Shown here: piece after piece, positions 1 through 8,096 of the stretch
Numbering within the stretch: the stretch's first letter is position 1
Layout: every line of letters begins with the position of its first letter
Source: Candidatus Enterococcus moelleringii
GTDB taxonomy: Bacteria > Bacillota > Bacilli > Lactobacillales > Enterococcaceae
DNA length: 64,000 nucleotides
Direction: 5' to 3'
Assembly (NCBI RefSeq): GCF_017377575.1
Contig: NZ_JAFREM010000012.1
Location: 1-64,000, forward strand
Notes under the pieces: model-generated
Seen by the model: only the letters and a program-made list of their open reading frames with translations
What the model was told of the DNA's origin: nothing
Databases searched by the model: none
Program-made: the position numbers and the translations under genes

Positions 1-303
1 GATTCAGACAGCGATTCGGATTCAGACAGCGACTCAGATTCAGACAGTGATTCGGATTCCGATAGTGATTCTGACACGAATACTACACCGAAGAGACTAC
101 CTGCGACTGGGAAGACAGGCACTACAGGCACAGCTAGAAAAGGTGCGCTTCCTAAGACAGGAACCGATGTGAAGGAAGCTGCTTATCCTGCAGCCGGCTT
201 AGGCTTGCTTGGATTGGGACTGCTTGGTTTGAAGGACAAGTTAAAACGGAAGAAACGCAAGGCTAAAGAGACAGTTGACGAGTTTTTTGACCAAGATGAG
301 TAA
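1..303 (+). CDS. C-terminal end of a Ser-Asp repeat LPXTG cell-wall protein (5' end outside window)
   Basis: The reading frame is open from the first base. About 26 residues of pure Asp-Ser alternation are followed by a short Thr-rich linker, an LPATG motif, about 15 residues later an LPKTG motif, then a hydrophobic Ala/Gly/Leu segment and a Lys/Arg-rich tail ending in acidic residues. This is the standard cell-wall sorting signal; SD repeats are known from the Sdr/clumping-factor adhesins of staphylococci, where they act as a flexible, often glycosylated stalk. The ligand-binding part is outside the window, so the target cannot be told. A sortase lies directly downstream and probably anchors it. 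Two LPxTG motifs in one tail is unusual; the second is correctly spaced from the membrane segment, so it is the likely cleavage site. Confidence 0.9.
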   Translation, partial: DSDSDSDSDSDSDSDSDSDSDSDSDTNTTPKRLPATGKTGTTGTARKGALPKTGTDVKEAAYPAAGLGLLGLGLLGLKDKLKRKKRKAKETVDEFFDQDE

Positions 304-314
304 GAAGTAAAGGT

Positions 315-373
315 ACGAACGATCTTTCTATAACAAAGAATTAACATGTTTAGATAGATCGTTCGTTCTTTTT
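315..373 (+). terminator. Terminator after the SD-repeat surface protein
   Basis: A 16-nt arm at 315-330 pairs with 351-366 with one internal mismatch, and a T-rich run follows. It separates the surface-protein gene from the sortase, which therefore may have its own promoter or depend on read-through. Confidence 0.8.
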
Positions 374-408
374 GAATCAGGGTCTTTTTTTTAACAGAAA
401 GGGAAGAT

Positions 409-1110
409 ATGAAGAAAAAAGTGATTCGATTTTGTTCATTTTTGCTGATTATCGGTGGGCTTTTTCTTCTATTTAATAAACCGTTGATCAAATATTTTAT
501 TCGAAATACCGGGACGGCTTATGACATTGCTCAGATCTCTAAGGATGAGCTGGAGAAAAATAAGCAGCGAAAGGCCATCTTTGATTTTGATCAAGTGGAG
601 TCGTTGAGTTCGGCTGCTGTTATCCAGTCACAGTTAAATAGGAAGAAAGAGGATTTGCCGGTGATTGCCAGCATTGCGATTCCTAGTGTGAACATTCGCT
701 TGCCGATCTTTAAAGGTTTGACAAATGAAGCACTGTTTTATGGGGCTGGGACGTTGTCTCCGGATCAGGAAATGGGCACCGGAAATTATGCCTTAGCCAG
801 TCATTTGTCGGACCAGCCGGATTTGTTGTTTACGCCATTGGAGAATCTGTCGATTGGTGACAAGATTTATTTGACGGACTTGTCAAATGTCTATACATAT
901 GCGGCGGTGTCAAAGGAGAAGGTGGAGCCAACCAGGATCGAGGTATTGGAGGAAGTGGCGGATAAGGAGTTGGTGACTTTGATAACTTGCGGTGATTTGT
1001 ATGCGACGAGTCGGTTAGTGGTCCAGGGTGAGCTGGTGAAGGTGACACCAATGGAGAAGATGTCCAAAGAAGCAGCTAAGGCTTTTGAACTTCCGATTCG
1101 ATCTTATTAG
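409..1110 (+). CDS. Class A sortase
   Basis: A 233-residue membrane-anchored transpeptidase. An N-terminal hydrophobic segment (about residues 6-28) leaves the catalytic domain outside the cell. The sortase catalytic triad is visible: His132 in ALASH, Cys194 in the TLITC signature and Arg202 in SRLVV. Such enzymes cleave LPXTG between Thr and Gly and link the protein to the cell-wall precursor. A ribosome binding site (AAAGGGAAG) precedes the ATG. Its position straight after an LPXTG gene suggests a dedicated or accessory sortase, though the TLITC form is close to that of housekeeping SrtA. Whether it is the only class A sortase in the genome cannot be judged here. Confidence 0.93.
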   Translation: MKKKVIRFCSFLLIIGGLFLLFNKPLIKYFIRNTGTAYDIAQISKDELEKNKQRKAIFDFDQVESLSSAAVIQSQLNRKKEDLPVIASIAIPSVNIRLPIFKGLTNEALFYGAGTLSPDQEMGTGNYALASHLSDQPDLLFTPLENLSIGDKIYLTDLSNVYTYAAVSKEKVEPTRIEVLEEVADKELVTLITCGDLYATSRLVVQGELVKVTPMEKMSKEAAKAFELPIRSY

Positions 1111-1157
1111 TTTGATTCAGTGATACGAAGTTGCATGGGGAAAAGGAGTGAATGGGG

Positions 1158-1865
1158 ATGCAGCCAATCTTGATTTTAACGAAGAATTTATTGGTGGAAC
1201 AAAGGCTACAGGAACAGCTTCAGCAGTTGAACTATGAGGTGTTGAGCTCAGTTCGAGTGTTCAGATTGTTGAAAAAGAGCAAGCAGAAGATGCCAAATTT
1301 CCAAGTGATTATTTTCAGCGAAACGATTACGAATAAAGAAATTGAACTGGTGCTGCCGCGGATAGTGCAGGAGAAGGTAATTATTATTCGCAAGTTCAGT
1401 GTGGCACCATCGGTTGAAGACCAGGAACGATTAAGCGACTTAGGTGTGTCCGAATGGATTACCGAAGATATCTCACTCGATGCCTTAAGAGAACGGCTTG
1501 CAGAGAAAATTGATCAGCAGCAACGGGCGGAGCAGGAAGAGTTCCTTTCTCCCGATCATACTTCAGAGCTGACAAAGACACTGATGGGGCATTTTTTGGA
1601 TGGATTAACCAAGCGGGAAAAAATGGCCTTTTTGTATTTGCAGCAGGCCGATGGCGAGACAGTCTCACGAGAGGACCTGTGCTACCACATGTGGCAGGAG
1701 GAGCTGAGTCATTCTCGGATGTCTCAGATGTCAGTCATCGTGAAGAATATCAAAACCAAGCTGCAAAAGGCCGGCTTCAATGAACGAATCCTGCGCACGA
1801 TCTGGGGCAATGGGTATTGTTTGACTCCGGAGTATTCAGTGGAGTTTTCGAAGCGGGTGGAGTGA
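1158..1865 (+). CDS. Atypical response-regulator-like protein with C-terminal winged helix (copy 1)
   Basis: 235 residues. The N-terminal 120 residues look like a receiver domain, but the position where the phospho-acceptor Asp should follow the third strand reads IIFSETITN, so phosphorylation is unlikely. The last 90 residues form an OmpR/PhoB-type winged helix ending in the typical WGNGY wing. The ATG at 1158 is preferred over the one at 1152: the AAAGGAG site at 1142-1148 is then 9 nt away, and the N-terminus (MQPILILTKN) lines up with the paralogue at 7171 (MNKILILTKN). No histidine kinase is nearby. It probably controls the surrounding surface locus by sensing something other than phosphate; this role is inferred from position only. 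Confidence 0.82.
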   Translation: MQPILILTKNLLVEQRLQEQLQQLNYEVLSSVRVFRLLKKSKQKMPNFQVIIFSETITNKEIELVLPRIVQEKVIIIRKFSVAPSVEDQERLSDLGVSEWITEDISLDALRERLAEKIDQQQRAEQEEFLSPDHTSELTKTLMGHFLDGLTKREKMAFLYLQQADGETVSREDLCYHMWQEELSHSRMSQMSVIVKNIKTKLQKAGFNERILRTIWGNGYCLTPEYSVEFSKRVE

Positions 1866-1908
1866 GAAAGTATGGTTTCATTGTGTAAATGTTGGGAGGT
1901 AAGAAGGT

Positions 1909-4569
1909 ATGGTTAGTGGTAACAACAGTCTTTTAAAGGAAGTAAGGGAGACTTTACAAAGTAAATCAGATAAAAATAATATCCATTTCTTTGTAACAAC
2001 CTGTTCGGAAAATGCCCGCGGTGTTGTTTGGCAGGCTACTGGATATAGGTTTGAAAAAGCTTGGTTAAAGGTTGAGCGTTACTTAAATGAGTTCGACAAA
2101 TTTCCAAAATGGTTGAAGATCGAATTAGTAGACACAAGTGAAGCAGTTAGTGCTGATGAAGGGATTGCCGCCTTCTATCAAACACAGCGAAATAATTATT
2201 TTCGTTACGGAGTGAAGTTCAAGAAAGACAATACGTATACTTTTTTACCTGAAGAGATAGTGGGAAATTCTTTGTTGGTTCCCCCTGATGTACATGTTGT
2301 TGGCAAAAGGGATGCACGCCTTAAGATAAGCGAAGATAATTTTAGTCAGTATATTGCTTCCCGTGATCAAAAAACATGCTTGAAGCTAGTTAGTCATTTC
2401 GACAGTCAGTGGAGGTTTTTCACTAAAAAGGGTATCTTTATCGAGGATGGAATCATTTATCCTCTTGAGAATGAAGCATATGGACAGGGTGTTCGCAGAA
2501 TCGATACTGAGAATCAATGGTTAATGCTGAAGCAGGGGATCGAACGAGGCGCGAACTATCTGGTGGATCAAGTGACTAACACTGGGAAATTTATCTATGG
2601 ATACTTTCCTGTATATGGGCGGAAAATCAATAGCTATAACAGTGTTCGTCATTACTCTAGTTTGTATGCTCTTTTAGAAGCTTATGAATATTTGAAAGAA
2701 CAAGGAAAAGCAGGCGATGATTTTCTACAAAAAATAGAGCAGGGTCTTCAATGGGGCTTAATGAATTTAACTCAAGTGACCGAGGATTGCTACTATGTTG
2801 TTGAGCGATTGAAGTCTGGTGTGGAGCTGAAGCTGGGTGCGCAGGCGATGGTGATTTTAGCGCTGACGAAGTACCAAACGGTGACAGGAAACCAACAATT
2901 CTTACCATCAATCAAAAAATTCTTAGCTGGTATGAAATCATTTATTGCTGCAGATGGGGCAACCACTCATGTGTTGAATGAAGATTTGACGGAAAAAGAA
3001 GCCTTTCGAATTATTTATTACGATGGGGAAGCGCTGTTTGCTATTATGCGAGCCTATCCGCTAGTGAAGAGAAAAGAATGGCTGGAATTGGCCGAACGGT
3101 TGATGAATCATTTCATTGTGAAAAAGTATGAACGATACCATGATCATTGGCTAAGCTATTCGGTTAATGAACTGACTAAGTATGTACCTAGAAGAAAATA
3201 TTTTGAATTTGGGGTTAGGAATGCGTTAGATAATCTTAGTTTCATTGAAAACAGAGATACTGCTTATCCTACGATGCTTGAGTTGTTAGTAGCTGCGGTG
3301 AAGATGTTTGATCGCATTGAAGAAATAGGATTTAAGGAAACACTGTTTACGGAGGAAGAGTTCTTCCACTTGAAGCAAGTGATGGAAAAAAGAGCAATTC
3401 ATGAACTGCGGACAGGTACGATGTGGCCGGAATTAGCGATGTTTTTTGTGAAACCAGAAACAATTGCCGGTGGATTTTACGTTCGACATGATCGCTGCCG
3501 AATGCGAATTGATGATGCGGAGCATTTCTTATCAGGACTGATTAATTATCAAGAGTATATGCAGCCGGATACAGTTATTGAGGATAGGCCTAGAGCTTTA
3601 GAAATGGATGAAGCAGATGTAGAGGATTCGATTGATATCTCAGTGCTGATTCCTGTCTACAATCGGGAAAAAGAAATAGCCGATTGTCTCAATAAGTTAG
3701 CTAGATCCACCTTTGACAAAGCCCGTTTTGAAGTGATTGTTGCTGACGATGCTTCGACAGATAATACGGTGAAAGCTATACAAAGTTTTGAAGATCAATT
3801 CGAACACTTGAAGATCGTTTGTTTGCCTGAAAATTCTGGCGGGGCCTCTGTTCCTAGAAATATGGCACTGAAACAAGCCAAAGGCAAATGGGTGATGTTT
3901 GTGGATTCAGATGATTACATCACGCCTTTTGCCTTAGAAGGTTCCTATCAGCTGGCAATAAAGGATGAAGAAACTGATTTAGTAGGTATGCCATATTTTA
4001 GAGCTGAAGGCAGTAAGCGAGCTCTTGGTCGTTCTTGCTTTTCTTCTCCTACGGCTGTAACAGGTCTGGACTTTTTGGATACAAAGCTGTACAACAGTTT
4101 AAATATCGTAGGAAAACTGATTAGAAAAGAAGTTTTAGATAAATATCCGATTGAATTCCCACTAGGTATTAAAGTCAGAGAAGACAATTGGTTTTCAATG
4201 AAGCTTTATGCAGTGGTTCGAAAGGTTGCCTTGCTAGGAAATAAGAAAAGTTACTATTTCTGCGGAGATCGGGACGGTGTCTCGTTATCTCGAACAGGAA
4301 CGCCGCCGAGAGATGCTATGAAGATTTACTCAGAGGTGTTTCGCTTTATTTTTGAATTAGAGGAACTGTCGCAGGATAGGAAAGCAGATATTTTGGCGAT
4401 TTATATGAACCGCTATGCTGGAATGATCCGACGGGGAAGATATTCCCCAGAGCGGCTCTTCAATCGAATCGGTCATTCGTTGTATTTAGTGAAAAAGAGC
4501 CGGTATCTAGATCCGATGCCAAAGCAATTCATTGAGGATTTGTATAGCGGTAAATATGAGAGGCAGTGA
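1909..4569 (+). CDS. Two-domain glycosyltransferase: all-helical N-terminal module fused to a GT2 domain
   Basis: 886 residues, cytoplasmic, no signal peptide. The C-terminal third from about residue 576 is a family 2 glycosyltransferase: VLIPVYN start, VADDAS strand and the metal-binding VDSDD (Asp666-Asp669). The region about 200-540 is helical with repeated aromatic and Gly/Ala motifs (GYFPVYGR, HYSSLYALLEAYEYL, YDGEALFA, AMFFVKP), which resembles an alpha/alpha-toroid like those of glycan epimerases and hydrolases; this fold call is tentative. The first 200 residues match nothing I know. The start has GGGAGGT 8 nt upstream. The next gene begins almost at its stop. With an acetyltransferase downstream it probably builds or decorates a surface glycan or the SD-repeat stalk (inference). 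Confidence 0.8.
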   Translation: MVSGNNSLLKEVRETLQSKSDKNNIHFFVTTCSENARGVVWQATGYRFEKAWLKVERYLNEFDKFPKWLKIELVDTSEAVSADEGIAAFYQTQRNNYFRYGVKFKKDNTYTFLPEEIVGNSLLVPPDVHVVGKRDARLKISEDNFSQYIASRDQKTCLKLVSHFDSQWRFFTKKGIFIEDGIIYPLENEAYGQGVRRIDTENQWLMLKQGIERGANYLVDQVTNTGKFIYGYFPVYGRKINSYNSVRHYSSLYALLEAYEYLKEQGKAGDDFLQKIEQGLQWGLMNLTQVTEDCYYVVERLKSGVELKLGAQAMVILALTKYQTVTGNQQFLPSIKKFLAGMKSFIAADGATTHVLNEDLTEKEAFRIIYYDGEALFAIMRAYPLVKRKEWLELAERLMNHFIVKKYERYHDHWLSYSVNELTKYVPRRKYFEFGVRNALDNLSFIENRDTAYPTMLELLVAAVKMFDRIEEIGFKETLFTEEEFFHLKQVMEKRAIHELRTGTMWPELAMFFVKPETIAGGFYVRHDRCRMRIDDAEHFLSGLINYQEYMQPDTVIEDRPRALEMDEADVEDSIDISVLIPVYNREKEIADCLNKLARSTFDKARFEVIVADDASTDNTVKAIQSFEDQFEHLKIVCLPENSGGASVPRNMALKQAKGKWVMFVDSDDYITPFALEGSYQLAIKDEETDLVGMPYFRAEGSKRALGRSCFSSPTAVTGLDFLDTKLYNSLNIVGKLIRKEVLDKYPIEFPLGIKVREDNWFSMKLYAVVRKVALLGNKKSYYFCGDRDGVSLSRTGTPPRDAMKIYSEVFRFIFELEELSQDRKADILAIYMNRYAGMIRRGRYSPERLFNRIGHSLYLVKKSRYLDPMPKQFIEDLYSGKYERQ

Positions 4570-4616
4570 AAGAATTTGCGGAAGTAATTAGGCATGCATC
4601 AGAAAGAAGGATACAA

Positions 4617-4898
4617 ATGATGGAAATTGGCCGAATTATTGTGGAAGTAATCAAAAATTTAGGAATGCGAAAAATTATACTGATTATCTTCATATCGGTA
4701 TCATTCGTGTATTTTTTACGTCAAAAGTTTAAAAGGCGAAGACTTTATGATGAAGAATCGATCGAAGAGATTTATCAAAAAGATGAAAATGGTCTGTATC
4801 CTTGGGAAGCAGACACCGATGACTCTCCAGATCGAATACCAGAGGATGCCAAGAAGTATATTCATCAGGCTGGACCGAAAAGAGGCAGATGGTCTTGA
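4617..4898 (+). CDS. Small single-pass membrane protein of unknown function
   Basis: 93 residues from the ATG at 4617, chosen because an AAGAAGGA site lies just upstream; a GTG at 4566 overlapping the previous stop would give 110 residues but has poorly spaced binding sequence. A short cytoplasmic-like helix is followed by one transmembrane segment (about residues 17-34, rich in Ile/Phe/Val), a basic stop-transfer patch (RQKFKRRR) and a polar acidic tail of about 50 residues with EDAKKYIHQ. By the positive-inside rule the tail is cytoplasmic. It sits inside the glycosyltransferase-acetyltransferase operon and may tether one of those enzymes to the membrane; that is only a guess. Confidence 0.65.
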   Translation: MMEIGRIIVEVIKNLGMRKIILIIFISVSFVYFLRQKFKRRRLYDEESIEEIYQKDENGLYPWEADTDDSPDRIPEDAKKYIHQAGPKRGRWS

Positions 4899-4953
4899 AT
4901 GAGGGCATCTCTGTAACACCAGACTCATTAAAAAATTGTCGAAGGAGGTTATC

Positions 4954-5745
4954 TTGAAACAGGAAGTACGAAGGATTCATAAGCTGATGTTTTCGGATGG
5001 ATTGGATCGTTTGCTTGTTGAACGTGATATTTTTACGAAATTGACAACTAGAAAAAATAGATTTGTGCCAGAAAAGGATTTGCTATTTATTTTAAGTACG
5101 GCTGAGATTGAGCCCTTCACTATTTTTGTGAGAGGGAATCATTTTCATACCATGGGTGCCTTTAGCTACAGCCGCAGCAATCTTCCAGTGGATACGATTG
5201 TGGGAAGATACAGCTCGATTGCTCCTGGTGTAAGACGTATGGGGCCGAACCATCCCATGGATCGTTTTACGACTTCTCAGGTGACCTATGAAACCAAGAA
5301 TATATCGCTCAATACCTATAAGGAAAAGTGGCACGATCAATTTGAAACAGCCGCAAACCAATTAAAGTGTCAACCGATCGTGATCGGAAACGATGTTTGG
5401 ATCGGTGAAAATGTCACCTTTAGTTCAAAAGGAATTACGGTGCATGATGGCGCAGTAATCGCGGCTAATTCTATTGTGACAAAAGATGTGCCGCCTTATG
5501 CAGTAGTAGCCGGATGCCCAGCCCAAATTCTCAATTTCCGTTTTTCTCCCGAGTGCATTCATCAATTACTGGAATTGAAATGGTGGGAGTATGATTTTGG
5601 CCAATTTTCAACCATCCGTGGGGATGAACCGATCGAAGCGTTTATTGAGAAGATTGATTACTTAATGAATGATCAACAGCTGGAGCCTTTTCATCCAAAA
5701 GCAACAACGATTCAGGATTTTTTAGATGCGTCAGAGAGCAGATAG
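4954..5745 (+). CDS. CatB-like hexapeptide-repeat acetyltransferase
   Basis: 263 residues. The C-terminal half has left-handed beta-helix repeats and the hallmark of xenobiotic/sugar O-acetyltransferases: PIVIGNDVWIGENVTF, then IAANSIVTKDVPPYAVVAGCPAQIL, plus the active-site-type MGPNHPMDRFTTS loop. Such trimeric enzymes move acetyl from acetyl-CoA to a sugar or hydroxyl. The start is taken as TTG at 4954, since AAGGAGG at 4942-4948 sits 5 nt upstream; an upstream in-frame TTG at 4936 lies before that site. The 80-residue N-terminal extension is longer than in chloramphenicol-type CatB. Its place after a glycosyltransferase suggests O-acetylation of a surface glycan rather than drug resistance. 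Confidence 0.85.
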   Translation: MKQEVRRIHKLMFSDGLDRLLVERDIFTKLTTRKNRFVPEKDLLFILSTAEIEPFTIFVRGNHFHTMGAFSYSRSNLPVDTIVGRYSSIAPGVRRMGPNHPMDRFTTSQVTYETKNISLNTYKEKWHDQFETAANQLKCQPIVIGNDVWIGENVTFSSKGITVHDGAVIAANSIVTKDVPPYAVVAGCPAQILNFRFSPECIHQLLELKWWEYDFGQFSTIRGDEPIEAFIEKIDYLMNDQQLEPFHPKATTIQDFLDASESR

Positions 5746-5766
5746 TCATCCAAGGGGGAAAAGAGT

Positions 5767-7122
5767 TTGAAGAAAAGAATATTTGTTTTGCTGCTAACAC
5801 TATTTGCCTTTTCCTCTGTTTTTGGCTTGATCACCCAGGCGAAGAATGCCGACAAAATGCTGATGACTGATGCAAATGGGGAGGCCTCTAATTCTTTAGA
5901 CAGGAAAGTGGTGAGTACCGAAACAAAGAAAGGCAAGAAATCGAGAACGATTGAACTTCAAAGATTCTATTTAGAGGTTACCGATGGCTCAGCAGCTGCT
6001 ACACCTGTTCCTTTACCAAATTGTGATTATACGATCCATTTGGCTAAGGGTGATCGAGAGACTTTTCTTGATAATGGCGTGACTAATGATAAGGGAGAAA
6101 TAACGGGCTTGGCTTTCAAAGATATTCCACTTACTGGTGCTTCGTTAAAAATAAGGTACTCTCTTGGCAACGAGCAAAGAGGGTATGTTCAAAAGTATGA
6201 CAAAAAGCCCTATAGCTTTGTTTTTACGTTACGATTGGGAAATGAAAATACCATCAATTATTCGGATGATCAGGTTCAATTTGGTAAAGAAAAAGCGGAA
6301 GAGACTTTCTTTTATAACTTCCAAGCAGCACGAATCAACTATTATTTTGATCAAGGATTAGGCTGGCATTCTGAAGCTGTGAAGAAAGTGAATCAATTAT
6401 TTCCTGATACAACAGAGTTTGAAGTAAAGCCCATCAACATAAACTTTGAAAAAGGACAGTATCTCGATGAAAGCAATGCCTTTTCTCGAAACGGTCATGA
6501 CGGCAGTGGTGTCCCGGATATCGTCGTGGGTGATCGTAGCGATAAGATATTTGATACGAATTACTTGATGCATAACGTGATGCATGAATGGACGCATTGG
6601 ACTATGTATGAAGCCTTTGAAATGCCCAGTGGTGACTATGATAGTCACTATGGGACGAATGATGATCCGCAAATTAGTTATAAAGAAGGCTGGGCGCTAT
6701 TTGTAGGCGATGTATTTGCGGATATTGATAGTCTAAAAGCAGATGACATGCTGGTCCAAAAGGATAACGAAAAAGGTGTGAACCGGCTTTATGGAAAGTC
6801 CACCAATCTGACAGTCCAGCATGTTCTATACGATTTATACGATGCTGGTTCAAACGACGAAGCATTTTCGATTTCAGAAAGGTTTTTAGATGATGCGTTA
6901 TCAGAGGATGAAGTGAAGCAATTGAACTTTGGCCTTCTGTCTGCAGCTATGATAGAGTCTAGAGCTACTACTTTACAAGAATTTCTTACATATTTAGAGG
7001 ATAAATATGTGATTACTCGGTCAGACAAAGAGAAATTTGCTCAGGTACTTAAAATAAATGGATTATCCAGAAATGGAAAATTTAGTCTCAATAGTGATGA
7101 AGGCTCACCAAAGGGAGAGTAA
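5767..7122 (+). CDS. Secreted zinc metalloprotease-like protein (HEXXH)
   Basis: 451 residues. A Sec signal peptide (MKKRIFVLLLTLFAFSSVFG, probable cleavage after QA) is followed by a basic linker and a beta-rich domain (about 60-155) that resembles a Cna-B/transthyretin-like fold. The catalytic part carries HEWTH at 273-277 and a candidate third zinc ligand Glu307 in KEGWALF, so a gluzincin-type zinc protease is likely. There is no LPXTG or membrane anchor at the C-terminus, so the product is probably released. TTG start with AAGGGGGAA 8 nt upstream. It closes the glycosyltransferase operon. It may process the surface protein or a host substrate; neither is shown by the sequence. Confidence 0.78.
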   Translation: MKKRIFVLLLTLFAFSSVFGLITQAKNADKMLMTDANGEASNSLDRKVVSTETKKGKKSRTIELQRFYLEVTDGSAAATPVPLPNCDYTIHLAKGDRETFLDNGVTNDKGEITGLAFKDIPLTGASLKIRYSLGNEQRGYVQKYDKKPYSFVFTLRLGNENTINYSDDQVQFGKEKAEETFFYNFQAARINYYFDQGLGWHSEAVKKVNQLFPDTTEFEVKPININFEKGQYLDESNAFSRNGHDGSGVPDIVVGDRSDKIFDTNYLMHNVMHEWTHWTMYEAFEMPSGDYDSHYGTNDDPQISYKEGWALFVGDVFADIDSLKADDMLVQKDNEKGVNRLYGKSTNLTVQHVLYDLYDAGSNDEAFSISERFLDDALSEDEVKQLNFGLLSAAMIESRATTLQEFLTYLEDKYVITRSDKEKFAQVLKINGLSRNGKFSLNSDEGSPKGE

Positions 7123-7170
7123 TTATCTTCTCTGAGCTTTAGATAACCAGACAAAAAAGGAGCGTGACTC

Positions 7171-7941
7171 ATGAATAAAATACTAATTCTCACCAAAAAT
7201 ATCTTAGCGGAGCAAGGCCTTCAAAAGCAGCTGCAGCAGTTGAATTATGAAGTGTTTTGCTCGGCAGAAATCTATCGAAACCCCCAGTTATATCCGATTT
7301 TCCAATTTTTTCCGATCATCATGCTGAGCGAAACCATCAGCAATTACGAAGTTGAAAAATTCCTGACGCTGACAGAAGCGGAAAATAATTTGATCGTGCG
7401 ATTAAGTATGACTGAACCGACTGGGGAAGAACAAATGAAGTGGGAGGAGATCGGACTGCCTGGCGGGCTGATCAAAGCGTCAACTCTTGATGGCATTCGT
7501 GAAAAGCTGGTTCTGCTTCAAAGTGTCTACTACGGCACCAAGCTGGAAAAAGAAAGTCAGGAATGCCCACCGATCCAAAAAATCGAGAATCGTTCGTTGG
7601 AGACCTCCAGCGGTCGGGTGTATTTCTCCAAAAAAGAGGAGAAGCTGTTCAAACTATTATTGGAATCTAAGGAAGAATTGATTGCCCGTGATCAGATTTG
7701 CAGCATCTTGTGGCCAGAGGGCGAGACCGACTCTAACCGAAGTCAGCTTTCTTGTATCGCTTCCAAGATTAAGCGGAAGTTTAAAGAAGCTGGCTACGAA
7801 GGCGAGACTATCATCACCAAGTGGGGGCAAGGCTATGGACTTGATCCGAATTTCTACCATTATTTGAGTACTGGTCGTGTAGACGACGACTTCCCTGAGT
7901 ACTTGAATGTGGAGAAAAAAGTCGTGAGTGTGACGATATAA
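7171..7941 (+). CDS. Atypical response-regulator-like protein with C-terminal winged helix (copy 2)
   Basis: 256 residues, a paralogue of the regulator at 1158. The two share the N-terminal ILILTKN...LQ.QLQQLNYEV core, and both have an SETI(S/T)N stretch where a receiver Asp would be. The C-terminal winged helix (about residues 145-230) ends in KWGQGYGLDP. AAAAGGAGCG precedes the ATG. It has a 25-residue extra tail compared with copy 1. It follows the metalloprotease by 48 nt with only a weak hairpin between, so it is probably the last gene of the operon. Two such regulators around one gene set suggests feedback or antagonistic control, which would need testing. Confidence 0.82.
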   Translation: MNKILILTKNILAEQGLQKQLQQLNYEVFCSAEIYRNPQLYPIFQFFPIIMLSETISNYEVEKFLTLTEAENNLIVRLSMTEPTGEEQMKWEEIGLPGGLIKASTLDGIREKLVLLQSVYYGTKLEKESQECPPIQKIENRSLETSSGRVYFSKKEEKLFKLLLESKEELIARDQICSILWPEGETDSNRSQLSCIASKIKRKFKEAGYEGETIITKWGQGYGLDPNFYHYLSTGRVDDDFPEYLNVEKKVVSVTI

Positions 7942-8049
7942 TAGAAAGCAATAGGAGCTACATGTGGATTGTATTCCATGTCATAGTAATCAAGTTATAA
8001 AGGCTTCGTCTTCCGTTTACCCGTGGGGACTAAAAGACGAGCTAAGGCC

Positions 8050-8095
8050 AAAAGATGGCAGTCCACCAATCAGTGATCTGCCATCTTTTGTTTTG
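8050..8095. terminator. Bidirectional terminator between the surface locus and the FAD oxidase
   Basis: A perfect 12-bp stem (AAAAGATGGCAG with CTGCCATCTTTT) lies between convergent genes and has T-rich sequence on both strands. The rest of 7942-8049 shows nothing else. Confidence 0.85.
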
Positions 8096-8096
8096 A

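Noticed and set aside
4954-5745. Chloramphenicol acetyltransferase (CatB) resistance gene
   Set aside because: The hexapeptide motifs are shared, but the long N-terminal extension and the glycosyltransferase operon point to glycan acetylation.
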